A model generated the notes under the pieces. It saw only the letters and a program-made list of their open reading frames with translations. It was not told where the DNA came from and did not search any database. Positions 35,630-44,417 of a stretch of DNA of 64,000 bases are shown in pieces. Source of the stretch: Desulfoferrobacter suflitae. GTDB lineage: Bacteria; Desulfobacterota; Syntrophobacteria; Syntrophobacterales; Syntrophobacteraceae. The stretch covers positions 434,001 to 498,000 of the forward strand of contig NZ_JAIBKA010000001.1 in NCBI RefSeq assembly GCF_022603395.1. Direction: 5' to 3'. Both the position numbers and the translations under genes were made by a program. How positions within the stretch are numbered: position 1 is the first letter of the stretch; each line of letters begins with the position of its first letter.

Positions 35630-36933
35630 GTGCGTGTCACAAAATAACATTTACAGTTTATGCGGATTGTGGGTGTATTGCATAGTTCCACTCGCCATGG
35701 AATTCGTCATGGACGATGTTGACCTGGCGCAACTCCTTGTCCGAAACCTTAATTCCTTTGGGATACTTATTGGTATCGAGCTCGCACTTGACTGTCAGGC
35801 CTGTGCGGGTCTTCGTTGAAGCAATGAGGTTGACGATCACTTCATGACTCACAAGAGGTTTACCCCGCCAATTCTGACTGATGAAGGAAAAGAGTCGATG
35901 CTCGATCTTGTTCCACTTGCTGGTGCCCGGTGGGAAATGGCAAACCGATATGACAAGACCAGTTTCGTTGGCGAACTTCTGCAACTCGATCTTCCAGAGT
36001 CGAACTCTCACCCCGTTGCTGCCGCCACCATCAGCGGTAATCAGAAGGCGAGCCGCCTTCGGATAAGCTTCCCGTCCCATGGTAATCCACCACTTGCGGA
36101 TGCTCTCCACGGCAAACGTTGCAGTGTCATGGTCGGTTCCGACATTGACCCATCCGGTATTGCGGGTCTGGTCGTAAATCCCGTAGGGGGCCACTTTTCC
36201 AAGTTCGGGGATCTCAAAATCGTAGACGCGGACTTTTTCCGGGTTGCCCTTTGGTCGGAGCTCCCGTCCACCGTTCTTGAAGTCACCCACACGTTCCTTC
36301 TTTTTTGTGTCCACCGAAATAACAGGCTGGTTACAAGACTGAAACTCCTTGACCTTCCCGTGAATGTGCTCAAACTGGGCATTCCGGTCCGGATGCGTGC
36401 CTCCCTCAGCGGTCTTTCGGTTCGCCTGCAGACTATAGTCCATCGCGTGAAGGAGCTCGGCAACCATCCGGTGACTGGTCTTATGTCCCATTTTCTTCAA
36501 TTCATCGGAAAGATTACGCACACTCTTAGCCGTCCATCGCAATGGCGATTCGGGATCTCCTCTTGTGACGGGTTCAATGAGTCCTTCCAAGTCACTTCGA
36601 AGTGTCTCGTCAACTTCGATGGTACGCTTTCGTCCTCCGCCTTTCTTGCGCACACGCACCGCAGAGGACTTCGCAGAAGCCTCCTTTGTCGTTTCATCAA
36701 GAAGCTCTTTGCACCCCATAGTGATCGTTGGCCGCGAGATCCCTGTCGCTTGAGACGTCACGGAGATGCCTCCACGGCCAAGAACCAGCGCCTCGGCAGC
36801 CACGTAGAGTCGCAGCTGCCTCTCGTTGAGCAGTGGAGCCAGAAATTCAAATCGTTTTTTGATCAGTTCTTTCTCCATGACAGCAGTATATCATGGCAAG
36901 AAAGAGTGTAAAGTTTATTTCGTGACAGGCACT
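35629..36933 (-). mobile_element. ISAzo13-family insertion sequence
   Basis: 1305 bp bounded by imperfect 27-base inverted repeats. The left end starts AGTGCGTGTCAC at 35629; the right end, read inward, starts AGTGCCTGTCAC at 36933; both continue into an AAATAA...TTTACA stretch. One leftward transposase gene fills it. No convincing target duplication is seen in the flanks. Confidence 0.88.
35658..36878 (-). CDS. ISAzo13-family transposase
   Basis: 406 residues with a plausible ATG. It begins with LKRF-type helices and a helix-turn-helix (GGISVTSQATGISRPTITMG), as in ISAzo13 transposases. An RNase H-like DDE core follows, with SVDTKKKERVGDFKN and the later segment LLITADGGGSNGVRVR. CHFPPGTSKWNKIEHRLFS supplies the final acidic residue. 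Complete frame; fills the insertion sequence from 35629 to 36933. Probably functional. Confidence 0.9.
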   Translation of the reverse strand: MEKELIKKRFEFLAPLLNERQLRLYVAAEALVLGRGGISVTSQATGISRPTITMGCKELLDETTKEASAKSSAVRVRKKGGGRKRTIEVDETLRSDLEGLIEPVTRGDPESPLRWTAKSVRNLSDELKKMGHKTSHRMVAELLHAMDYSLQANRKTAEGGTHPDRNAQFEHIHGKVKEFQSCNQPVISVDTKKKERVGDFKNGGRELRPKGNPEKVRVYDFEIPELGKVAPYGIYDQTRNTGWVNVGTDHDTATFAVESIRKWWITMGREAYPKAARLLITADGGGSNGVRVRLWKIELQKFANETGLVISVCHFPPGTSKWNKIEHRLFSFISQNWRGKPLVSHEVIVNLIASTKTRTGLTVKCELDTNKYPKGIKVSDKELRQVNIVHDEFHGEWNYAIHPQSA

Positions 36934-36961
36934 AAGTCGAGTTAGGTCTCATATCCTAAGA

Positions 36962-37459
36962 ATGCCATTACATTACCTCAGTAACACTGATCATGACTGG
37001 TTTGTGCTCAGCGATGACCGTCAAATTTTCTCTATCAAGCGAAAGCTAGAGCTCTATTGGGCAAAAAGAGAATTCCAGGAGCTTGTAGCAGACAGAGTCG
37101 ACTTCGCGCTGGCCAGGTATTTCATGCGTAGGAGACTACAACAAGCGATCTATTACTCTGAGGAGCTTTTCACTTCAGGGATAAGCGTCGAGCCCTCGTT
37201 TGCTGATAATTTTTGGATAAAGCACTCTCTCCTGCCGGCCGAAAGAAGACCAGTGGGCTTGGAATATCAAGGAACTGAGCACAAAGTCGAGATGGGTAGA
37301 AATGAAGTCGGAACCCGTTATTACATCGATTATTCTAAGAATCAGTCGCTGATTTCCACAATTCGTGAAAACCTTGCCTGGGGGCCGCAGGAGGGCGACA
37401 AAGTGTTCCTCCTGGTTAGAAAGGGCGAAAAAGTGCTCGAGCTTCTGAATGCAGCTTAG
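36962..37459 (+). CDS. Hypothetical protein
   Basis: 165 residues, beginning 28 bases past the insertion sequence. No strong ribosome site is seen, so the 5' part may have been replaced when the IS inserted. The C-terminal third has a strand pattern ending in GDKVFLLVRKGEKVLELL. Not recognised, and not obviously a transposon protein. Confidence 0.45.
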   Translation: MPLHYLSNTDHDWFVLSDDRQIFSIKRKLELYWAKREFQELVADRVDFALARYFMRRRLQQAIYYSEELFTSGISVEPSFADNFWIKHSLLPAERRPVGLEYQGTEHKVEMGRNEVGTRYYIDYSKNQSLISTIRENLAWGPQEGDKVFLLVRKGEKVLELLNAA

Positions 37460-37519
37460 AGGGTTACAGATTGAACAAGGGACACAGAAGTTGGCGAACT
37501 TTACTCAACCAGCAGAAAG

Positions 37520-38351
37520 TTACAGCTGAACGTTTTGACACCGCCCCCGAAAAACTCGGCGCAACGCTCGTAGGGGGCATGAAGTGATGGTTGGAATGTC
37601 AACAGAGCCTCGAGATAACGCCTTGTTCAAAATCGTTTCTGCATCATTCACATCGTGGCCGTAATAAACTGGAATTCCAAATTGGTGAGAAAGCTCATAG
37701 GCGGTTACTTTGTTGACGGCAATCCCGCCGACTAAAACGGGTAGATCCTGTGCGGTTTCTTTCATATCTGCCAGAAGGGTCTGAAGGCCATTTACACATT
37801 CATTTTTCATACAGGAGACGGCAAGCGCCAACACATTGTGCCGATCAAGAGCATTCAGCCAGGCTTGCGGTTTGAGGTTCGCGCCAAGATCGATCACTTC
37901 GTGGCCGGCTCCCTGTCAAAACAATTTGATGAGGTTCTTGCTGCCATCCTGACGCCGGCGCCATGACTCCGATGGCGATTTGATGGCCGGTTGCATCCGA
38001 AACGGGCGGCAAGGTCTGGAAGCAGTAGCCGGCTGCAACAGAAAATGCGACCATGTCGGGAACCTTGATTCGATTCTCCATGCGAATTCCCCTCGCCTGG
38101 CTGAAGCCATCGTGGGTTTCGGTATAAAGCGCCTTGATATCGCAAATGGCGCTCTGCAATTGCCGGCGAACAGATTCCGCATCAGTTCCCTTCAACAAAC
38201 TCCGCATGAGCAAAGCCATTTGCTGACGCGTGGATTGTTCATCGATTATGGGAAGGTTTATGGATGAAGCGGCAGCCCTCTGGGTAATGACGTTTCCATC
38301 GGCTTCGGTTTCATGAACGATTCGATTCAGTATTTCTCGGAATAATTTCAT
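37520..38351 (-). pseudogene. Cobalamin-binding-domain protein, broken
   Basis: Two frames together give one protein. The N-terminal part (from 38351) has MKLFREILNRIVHETEAD and a helical cap domain (QQMALLMRSLLKGTDAESV). After a frameshift near 37950 the B12-binding domain continues as SKNLIKLF, then a TGA, then QGAGHEVIDLGANLKPQAW and a C-terminal LVGGIAVNKVTAYEL. The DxHxxG cobalamin-ligand motif is destroyed at the shift. Intact homologues are methyltransferase corrinoid proteins or light/B12 regulators. One frameshift plus one stop indicates a dead gene. Confidence 0.75.
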
Positions 38352-38403
38352 CTGATAAACCTCGGGAAAAGAGGAGGGGAAGCAGCTACAATTGATTAAG
38401 TAA

Positions 38404-38829
38404 TCAGGTAATGTCAGGCGGCGTCAACAAGGGGATAACCCGTCGCTTGTGCATGCGATAGATGCGGAAATCACTGTCGAGCGTGAGAACCGTGCTGCTT
38501 TCATGCAGTTCAGCTATCCGCACCAGGCAGGCATCCGCAAGCGAAGCGGGAAGACTCCGATACTTGTTCATAAATAAAGAAATGGCAGCGATTTGATCCT
38601 CCATAGAGAAGGAGATCTTGAGCACTTTCCGTTTCAGTAATTCAAGAACCGAGCTGGGTCCTTTGTGAAACCCCCTAAGTAGAAAACACGCCTCAGAAAT
38701 GACGGCTTCACAGGTTAGTAATGGAGGCCGAATTTCAGCCCATTGGGCCTTGGTCCAATCATGATACTTATCCTGCGAGTTGAGGAAGGCAACCAATGGT
38801 CCCGTATCCAGAATGATCCGCCGTTTCAT
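38404..38829 (-). CDS. PIN-domain toxin (VapC-like)
   Basis: 141 residues from the ATG overlapping the antitoxin stop (ATGA). PIN-domain acidic residues are visible in RIILDTGPLVAFLN, in CEAVISEACFLL, in LPASLADACLVRIAE and in TVLTLDSDFRIYR. Predicted Mg-dependent RNase that cleaves tRNA or other RNA when free. Partner antitoxin directly upstream. Intact. Confidence 0.88.
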   Translation of the reverse strand: MKRRIILDTGPLVAFLNSQDKYHDWTKAQWAEIRPPLLTCEAVISEACFLLRGFHKGPSSVLELLKRKVLKISFSMEDQIAAISLFMNKYRSLPASLADACLVRIAELHESSTVLTLDSDFRIYRMHKRRVIPLLTPPDIT

Positions 38830-39065
38830 TTCCCGTAATCGTCCAGATGCTTCGGATTGGTCGCAAGATCCGGCGGGCCGTGAACACAACCGGCAAGATC
38901 ACCTGCTAGCGCGAGGCAGGAGTCGGCGTTCTGGTTATCGTTTTTGGCAAGAAATTCGACAAGAGCTTCACGCATCACAGCGGACTTCGTTTCATTCCTT
39001 TTGTCTGCAACGCGTTGGATTTTATCGAACAAGTTTTCGGGAATTTTGATAGCGATCGTTTTCAT
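38826..39065 (-). CDS. Ribbon-helix-helix antitoxin
   Basis: 79 residues from the ATG after GAGGG; ten upstream codons in frame are dispensable. MKTIAIKIPENLFDKIQ is the DNA-binding ribbon, followed by RNETKSAVMREALVEFL. The C-terminal stretch CVHGPPDLATNPKHLDDYG is the toxin-binding tail common to antitoxins of PIN toxins. Overlaps the toxin by ATGA. A promoter with perfect -10 lies at 39103-39132. Confidence 0.87.
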   Translation of the reverse strand: MKTIAIKIPENLFDKIQRVADKRNETKSAVMREALVEFLAKNDNQNADSCLALAGDLAGCVHGPPDLATNPKHLDDYGK

Positions 39066-39102
39066 AGTGACCCTCGACGTAATACCTTGTTGCAAAAATT
39101 GT

Positions 39103-39132
39103 ATTATAATGGATTGCGATGATCAAGCCCAA
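39103..39132 (-). promoter_or_regulatory. Promoter of the RHH/PIN module
   Basis: Minus-strand TATAAT (39103-39108) with TTGGGC (39127-39132) 18 bases upstream, about 38 bases before the antitoxin start. Confidence 0.55.
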
Positions 39133-39340
39133 GTTAAAGGTGAGGAAGCTGTAGAAAGACGAAGCAGCGGTGATCGGCTTCCGCTGTTCAGTAGATTTTT
39201 CGATTTTTCATTGTCATTCAGCCGCTATATGGGTCATTCTAGATTAGAAAGGCCATACGAGCTTCTAATTTGACCAGGGTAAAGCAAACAAAATGAACTT
39301 GGAGGGTACCAGGTAGGCGGAAGTGGGTGCATCTACGGCA

Positions 39341-41404
39341 ATGGATTACGAGGACTACAAAGACTTGATCTCAGAGCTTCCGTTCGGAAAGCAACTGAAA
39401 AATGCGAAATACCTGCACCTGGACTTCTTGGCGGACTGGTCGCCTCAGCTCCAGGAGTTGGTTGGAATGATTAAAGAGCGCATGAGCATAGATCGCGCTT
39501 CCAATGTCATAAAATTTTACCTTTTCGAGCCTAAAATATCTCTCCTCTATTACCCGGATTTTTTCGAACTGCCGCATCCGGAGCTGCAGTCATCAATTAC
39601 CGTGGATCTTTCGCGGGGAAAGATACGTAAGCACGACTACAACGGTAGCGTCAATCCACCGATTCTTCACCGCAAGGAATCCTTGCTGCCGCCGGAACAT
39701 CCTCTCATCGAGCAATTTCAAAGGCTCACCGAGGCTGAAGAGGCTGAGGGCTTATACGCCAATTCAAAGACGATCGGATTCAAGCTGAACTGGGAGTCCC
39801 TGTTAGCTGCGAAAGGACTTGCCTACTGCGGGCACAAATTAGTGAGAATCCAGAACCAGCCGGCAGAGCAAAAAGAGGAAGCCGCCGAAGTACAAAGACA
39901 CAAAACGGCCATCACCAGGTGCCAGTTTTCCAAGCCCATACAGAGCCTCATCGAGTACGGGTTGCTCAAGGAAAACGTGAGGCTCCTCGATTACGGCTGC
40001 GGCCAGGGAGATGACGTCAACGGACTGAAGGAGCTGGGCTACAATGCTTTAGGTTGGGACCCCGTATACCGGCCGGATGAGCCAAAAGAACCGGCGGAGA
40101 TTGTCAATCTCGGGTTCGTGCTGAACGTCATTGAAGACCCGATCGAACGCACCGAAGTTTTACAGGAGGCATATGATCTGAGCAAAAGCCTTTTGGTGGT
40201 AGCGACCCTGGTGGCAAGTTCTTCTACTTCATCCCAGGGGCGCCCCTATAAAGACGGCATCCTGACCAGCCGCAACACCTTTCAGAAATACTTCCAGCAA
40301 AACGAATTGCAGCACTATATCGAGGATGTGTTGAACACTTCCGCAGTTGCTGTAGGCCCGGGCATTTTCTATGTTTTCCGATCCCACTCGGAGCAGCAAA
40401 GGTTCCTCTCGAATCGAAGCAAACGCCCGATCAACTGGGAGCGATTCAGCCGGCAATTGTTTGCCGTCAGGGAGAGGCCAAAGAAGCCGCCCAAGGAAGA
40501 TCCGTACGAAAAACACCAAGAACTTCTGGACGATTTTTGGGCAAGAATGATCGATCTCGGCCGGGTGCCCAAAAGAGAAGAGTTCGGCCAATACGATGCT
40601 TTATGCGGCGCCGTTGGCTCCGCCAACAAAGCGAGGCGGCTATTCGTCCGAAAGTTCGGTGAAGAAGCGTTGGCCAATGCATTCGAACAACGCAGGAACG
40701 ATTTACTGGTCTACCTGGCCTTGTCCAATTTCAATAGAAGGGTACCCTTCAAACACCTTCCGGTTGATTTGAAAACGGATATCAAGACGTTTCTCGGCAG
40801 CTACAAGCAGGGAATTGAAGAGAGTCAAAGGCTTCTCTTCTCGGTTGGAAATCCGGATTTGATCGGGACCCTCTGCGATGAAACCCCCTTTGGTTATCTT
40901 GACGATCAGGCGCTCTATATCCACCGGAATCTCGTTCAGGATCTGCACCCGATTCTGCGCATCTACGTGGGATGTGCTGAATTGCTTTACGGAGATTTAA
41001 ACACTGTGGATCTGGTAAAAATCCACAAGCGCTCGGGCAAGGTGACTCTGCTCGTCTACGATGACTTCGAGAACCAACCGCTTCCGGAGCTGCAGACCCG
41101 CATCAAGGTGAACCTCAGGACCCAGTCCATCGATATTTTTGATCATCAGGCTCTACCTCATCGACAGCTGCTGTATTTCAAAAAACGCTTCGTTGCTTTG
41201 GATCACCCGAAGCGTTCCGAGTGGGAAGCTTTCAGCGAAAAGTTGCGGTCTCTTGGATTGGACGAATCGATGGGCTTCGGACCAACCAAAGAGCAACTGC
41301 TAGAGCTTCTGAGGGAAACGGACATGAGGGTTTCGGATTTCTTTCCGGAGACGCAAGCGTTATCGAATGCTGATATGCGAATGGAGCAAGCGGAGCACCA
41401 ATGA
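39341..41404 (+). CDS. DNA phosphorothioation-associated putative methyltransferase
   Basis: 687 residues from ATG 39341; a GTG at 39323 is an alternative start. The SAM-binding motif LLDYGCGQGDDVNGL lies near residue 213. The N-terminal and C-terminal parts share a repeated strand pattern (LLYYPDFFELPHPELQSSITVDL near the start, LLVYDDFENQPLPELQTRIKVNL near the end). The overall architecture fits the large protein annotated as 'DNA phosphorothioation-associated putative methyltransferase' found beside dnd/dpt loci. None of the dndBCDE or dptFGH genes is present in the window, so it is an orphan. It overlaps the start of a short downstream frame by ATGA. Confidence 0.8.
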   Translation: MDYEDYKDLISELPFGKQLKNAKYLHLDFLADWSPQLQELVGMIKERMSIDRASNVIKFYLFEPKISLLYYPDFFELPHPELQSSITVDLSRGKIRKHDYNGSVNPPILHRKESLLPPEHPLIEQFQRLTEAEEAEGLYANSKTIGFKLNWESLLAAKGLAYCGHKLVRIQNQPAEQKEEAAEVQRHKTAITRCQFSKPIQSLIEYGLLKENVRLLDYGCGQGDDVNGLKELGYNALGWDPVYRPDEPKEPAEIVNLGFVLNVIEDPIERTEVLQEAYDLSKSLLVVATLVASSSTSSQGRPYKDGILTSRNTFQKYFQQNELQHYIEDVLNTSAVAVGPGIFYVFRSHSEQQRFLSNRSKRPINWERFSRQLFAVRERPKKPPKEDPYEKHQELLDDFWARMIDLGRVPKREEFGQYDALCGAVGSANKARRLFVRKFGEEALANAFEQRRNDLLVYLALSNFNRRVPFKHLPVDLKTDIKTFLGSYKQGIEESQRLLFSVGNPDLIGTLCDETPFGYLDDQALYIHRNLVQDLHPILRIYVGCAELLYGDLNTVDLVKIHKRSGKVTLLVYDDFENQPLPELQTRIKVNLRTQSIDIFDHQALPHRQLLYFKKRFVALDHPKRSEWEAFSEKLRSLGLDESMGFGPTKEQLLELLRETDMRVSDFFPETQALSNADMRMEQAEHQ

Positions 41405-41476
41405 AGGATTCAAAAAGTTGGGATACAGCCCGCATCGTCATAGAAAGCGCAAGGGCGAAGCGGGTCATGCTGCTAC

Positions 41477-41824
41477 TTGTTGAAGCAGTGGCTGCGGGAT
41501 CAGGGCCAAAGGATACTGCTCCCGTGGCTGGAGGGAATCAGCCTTGAAAGCGGACGGCGCGCGGCCAGGGTTCAGATAAGGACGCAGAAAAGCCGGTGGG
41601 GAAGCTACTCGACCCGGGGAACGCTCAGCCTTAATGCCGCCCTGCTCTTCCTGACCGCACCCGAAGTCCGATATGTGATGATTCACGAGCTTTGTCACAC
41701 CATCCATCACGGCCATACCATAGAGTTCTGGAATCTGGTCAGGCGGCTGGAGCCCGACTACCGGCGGCTGAATCTTAAAACGGGAAAAGCTGATGGGAGA
41801 GTGCCGGGCTGGGTAAGGTTTTAG
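41477..41824 (+). CDS. YgjP-like metallopeptidase, C-terminal half
   Basis: 115 residues with a TTG start. The zinc-peptidase core is complete: VQIRTQKSRWGSYSTRGTLS, then VMIHELCHTIHHGHTIEFW (the HExxH-like motif is HELCH, third ligand in the following His). Normal family members are about 230 residues, so the N-terminal half is missing; the bases between the methyltransferase stop and 41477 do not encode it in any frame. A metallopeptidase of this kind often accompanies the phosphorothioation-associated methyltransferase. Probably decaying. Confidence 0.7.
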   Translation: MLKQWLRDQGQRILLPWLEGISLESGRRAARVQIRTQKSRWGSYSTRGTLSLNAALLFLTAPEVRYVMIHELCHTIHHGHTIEFWNLVRRLEPDYRRLNLKTGKADGRVPGWVRF

Positions 41825-41998
41825 GCTTTACAGCGGAGAATCCTAAATGATCGTTAGCCAGCACGGGAAAACGGCAGGGAGTGGCCCTGCACGATTGTTC
41901 GGCATTCCGCTCCTCAGCAATTTTGCAATTGACAGTCATTCTATGCTAATAGAAAATACTTTAGACTTCATCAATCGCCTATAAAAATCAAGTGCATC

Positions 41999-42154
41999 AT
42001 GGCCAAAGTTTTTCACGAGATCAGAGATCCTATCCACACTTTTATCAGGCTTGATTCTGATGAGCGTAAGGTATTAGATTCGCGCCCTTTTCAGCGCCTG
42101 CGTTATATTCATCAGCTGGCCACGACTTATCTTCTATACCTTGGTGCCACTTGA
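41999..42154 (+). pseudogene. N-terminal fragment of an HD phosphohydrolase
   Basis: 51 codons: FHEIRDPIHTFIRLDSDERKV, then FQRLRYIHQLATTYLLYLGAT, then TGA. This is the standard start of dGTPase-like HD-domain proteins, in which GATHTRFEHSLG would follow. The gene is cut exactly at the point where the metal-binding His would appear, by IS200 debris. Confidence 0.75.
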
Positions 42155-42158
42155 ACGT

Positions 42159-42318
42159 TCATCTCGATGATCCCTGCTGATCCGAAAAGATCTGGATGCA
42201 TGTGGTCACCTCATCTGCGATGGCTCCCTTCAATACCGTGTAGCGGTATTTTGGCACCCATACTATGTGGTATTGGCAATGCCAAATGGTTTGTGATAGC
42301 TTTCGAAATCGGGCTTCG
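42159..42318 (-). pseudogene. IS200/IS605 TnpA remnant
   Basis: Leftward frame: ARFRKLSQTIWHCQYHIVW, then VPKYRYTVLKGAIADEV and a stop after about 53 codons. Matches the N-terminal third of IS200-type Y1 transposases (QYHIVWVPKYR). The HUH and Tyr motifs are absent, so it is inactive. Confidence 0.75.
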
Positions 42319-42463
42319 GGATAAAAAGGATCTCTTCGAATAGACTCTTTTCGCCGTGCAGCTTTGCGGAGTGGGTGTAGAAGCCATTGAAGATTGAGCG
42401 TAACGTTTTGTAGCCTTCAATGGCGGTTATCATCCGTTCGGTTAATTCTTTGTCAGTCAGCAT
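42263..42463 (-). CDS. Hypothetical small protein truncated by IS200 debris
   Basis: 66 residues from the ATG seven bases after AGGAG. Helical, acidic N-terminus (LTDKELTERMITAIEGYKTLR). The last residues (from about PDFESYHKPFGIANTT) overlap the transposase remnant in another frame, so the original C-terminus has been replaced. Function unknown. Confidence 0.4.
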   Translation of the reverse strand: MLTDKELTERMITAIEGYKTLRSIFNGFYTHSAKLHGEKSLFEEILFIPKPDFESYHKPFGIANTT

Positions 42464-42520
42464 TGCGGGGCTCCTGATCATCATCTTCGAAAGATGTTCT
42501 TGCCTTACAGGACAGTAAGG

Positions 42521-42964
42521 TTAAACGGCATCTTTCGAGATCTTTTTCAGCAGTTCCTCAATCTCATGAATCAGAAAAGGCAAGTTGGGTTGAGAGAAGC
42601 TCATTTCAGGCGCAGGAACGCGGTTTTGTTTAATATCGGGGGGTAGGTGCTTATGATGAGGATGAGTGGCTTGCAGGGTCGAATCATTCGGATGCGGCTG
42701 AGGATCATACCAATAGAGCTTCTCTTTCCCACGCCAGACTTCATAGCCATACCAGTCTATGGTGGCCGGTAACCGATCGAACGTGAGCCTTTCGCGCACG
42801 ATCAGCCGAATGTCATGCGCGAAGCGAAGTTCTCCCGCTACGCGAGCAAGCGATGCGCCCCGCCGAACAAAAGTCAAAGTTGAATGCAGGATAGACGGAA
42901 AGTTATCGGCAACTGTGTATAGAAAAAGCTCATAATCCTTAGCAGTACGTAACGGGTTAGTCAT
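42521..42964 (-). CDS. TumE-like (DUF6516) toxin, second copy
   Basis: 147 residues, overlapping the upstream antitoxin by ATGA. WYGYEVWRGKEKLYWYDPQP, HPHHKHLPPDIKQNR and SQPNLPFLIHEIEELL match the C-terminal half of the protein at 23428. The N-terminal half (SILHSTLTFVRRGASLARVAG) matches the family pattern of strands with a conserved Arg. Frame intact. The two copies are far from identical, so this is not a recent duplication. Confidence 0.62.
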   Translation of the reverse strand: MTNPLRTAKDYELFLYTVADNFPSILHSTLTFVRRGASLARVAGELRFAHDIRLIVRERLTFDRLPATIDWYGYEVWRGKEKLYWYDPQPHPNDSTLQATHPHHKHLPPDIKQNRVPAPEMSFSQPNLPFLIHEIEELLKKISKDAV

Positions 42965-43230
42965 GCGGCGACCTTGACCAATCCAGCTAGGCTCGGAGCA
43001 TTCCGCTGCACTCGCTGGATTTCATTTCGGTAGTCAGCCTGCCTGGCAAGCCAAGTTCGATAGACGCTGGCCCACTCACCAAAATCAAGCACCCATTCGT
43101 CATTTTCGGGCTCCTCACCGCTGACATATGCCGCATAGAAAGTCTCTGACCGGACTCCATACTTGCGTTCAAAATCTAGCAGCTCTTCTTCGAGGGCATG
43201 AATATCCGCTAGTATTTGATGAACATTCAC
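42961..43230 (-). CDS. TumA-like antitoxin, second copy
   Basis: 89 residues from a GTG placed five bases after GGAGGTGA; an ATG five codons earlier lies within that site. NVHQILADIHALEEELLDFE matches the protein at 23123. The tail is alanine- and valine-rich. Stop overlaps the toxin start. A palindrome just upstream (43268-43281) may be its operator. Confidence 0.6.
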   Translation of the reverse strand: MNVHQILADIHALEEELLDFERKYGVRSETFYAAYVSGEEPENDEWVLDFGEWASVYRTWLARQADYRNEIQRVQRNAPSLAGLVKVAA

Positions 43231-43267
43231 TACAATCACCTCCATTCAATAATGGTCAAAAATGATA

Positions 43268-43281
43268 GCAGCACCTGCTGC
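43268..43281. promoter_or_regulatory. Candidate operator of the second TumA/TumE-like pair
   Basis: Perfect 6-base arms GCAGCA/TGCTGC around CC, immediately upstream of a minus-strand TATCAT (43262-43267) that could be a -10 box. The pair at 23123 has no such palindrome. Confidence 0.4.
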
Positions 43282-43444
43282 ACAACCAAAGCAAGTCCTT
43301 AAAAACATTATACAGTTTAAGAGCAAAGATACAATATCTGACGTAGGTAAAAGGAAGTTCATAAGCTTTCGACTCGCCTTCGCCAGAGAAATTAATGAGG
43401 CCATGCCGTGGAGCATGTAAATGTGATCGCCGCTCCAGTTACAG

Positions 43445-44395
43445 TCAATGCATGGCCGGCTGTTGACCTTCTGGTATGGTTGCCTGTGGCTTGGCGATTT
43501 GGGACAGGACCTCCCGGAACTGGTTGAGCTTGGCGGGATTCTGCCGGCACTGCCCGAGCAGGTTGATTTGCTCCTGGAGCTGGTGCTGGTCGATCTCATC
43601 GATTGAAGCCGCCTGGTACTTGGTGGCGGCATATAGCCAGTAGGCGTTTGTGTTTAAGTTCAGGGTTTCGAGCAGCGAATGGATGTGGCTGATGAGCTCC
43701 TGCTTGGGATCGACTCCCGAGTTGAGCCAGGCGGCGAGCTGTCTTCCGGTCTCCTCGTCCGGCACGAAGTATTTGCCGTCGAAAAGGTGGGTGCGGTCCT
43801 TGGTCGAGGTGGCGATGTGGCCGTCGACGGAGAGGTCGAGCACCACGGTGAATTCGTATTCGAGCTCCGGGCTCTGGATGAAGGCCAGGCCGAGCTTGGT
43901 CACCTTGGTTTTTTTCTTCTCTTTCTGGATGACATCGTAAGCCGTCTTGGTGCGCAGGGTGGCGATGATATGACACGGGCTGGTGAGGATGGTGTCGACC
44001 AGCTCGATATGCATGGGAGTGGCCGTCCGCCAGGCGGTGAAATCGTTCATGCCTTTGCCCGATTTCGCGACCCGGTCCTTGATATCGAGGATCCCACCGG
44101 TGCCGGCCCAGGCGTGCGACAACGAGTCGATGATCAGCACGTTGTAGCCGGCCCGCTCGGCCGTTTTAATTCGAGAGATGTATTCCTGCGGCCCGAAGGG
44201 GCCGTCGATGGGTGAAATGTCATAATTGAACTCGTCGGAATAAAGATCTCCGGAGCGGCGCTCGGTGTCAATCACGGCGATGGGACCGCCGAGGCCGGTC
44301 GCGATCCGCAGAGCGGAATAGGTTTTGCCGGACCCGGAAGGGCCGGCCAGGGCGAGACGAAGCTTGGCTTGTTTGCGTTGGGCTTTACGAAACAT
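43445..44395 (-). CDS. Phage RecA-like ATPase (Sak4-like)
   Basis: 316 residues from the ATG that follows AAAGGAG; the upstream extension is not needed. Walker A AGPSGSGKTYSALRIA near residue 17, Walker B YNVLIIDSLSHAW near 87, and the following KLGLAFIQSPELEYEFTVVLD are typical of phage AAA/NTP-binding proteins of the Sak4 recombinase group. It would help single-strand annealing in a phage. C-terminal about 90 residues are a helical, Gln/Asn-rich region. Probable leftover of a prophage, together with the integrase remnant at 45.3 kb. Confidence 0.78.
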   Translation of the reverse strand: MFRKAQRKQAKLRLALAGPSGSGKTYSALRIATGLGGPIAVIDTERRSGDLYSDEFNYDISPIDGPFGPQEYISRIKTAERAGYNVLIIDSLSHAWAGTGGILDIKDRVAKSGKGMNDFTAWRTATPMHIELVDTILTSPCHIIATLRTKTAYDVIQKEKKKTKVTKLGLAFIQSPELEYEFTVVLDLSVDGHIATSTKDRTHLFDGKYFVPDEETGRQLAAWLNSGVDPKQELISHIHSLLETLNLNTNAYWLYAATKYQAASIDEIDQHQLQEQINLLGQCRQNPAKLNQFREVLSQIAKPQATIPEGQQPAMH

Positions 44396-44417
44396 GCTTG
44401 TACTCCTTTTTTTGAAC

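Noticed and set aside
35844-36911. A 355-codon frame antisense to the ISAzo13 transposase
   Set aside because: The transposase is on the other strand with intact motifs and terminal repeats; this frame has none.
35629-36933. Target-site duplication of the ISAzo13 element
   Set aside because: Flanking bases on the two sides do not match convincingly for any length above two.
39341-41824. A full DNA phosphorothioation (dnd) locus
   Set aside because: Only the associated methyltransferase and half a metallopeptidase are present; no sulfurtransferase, DndC/D/E or restriction genes.
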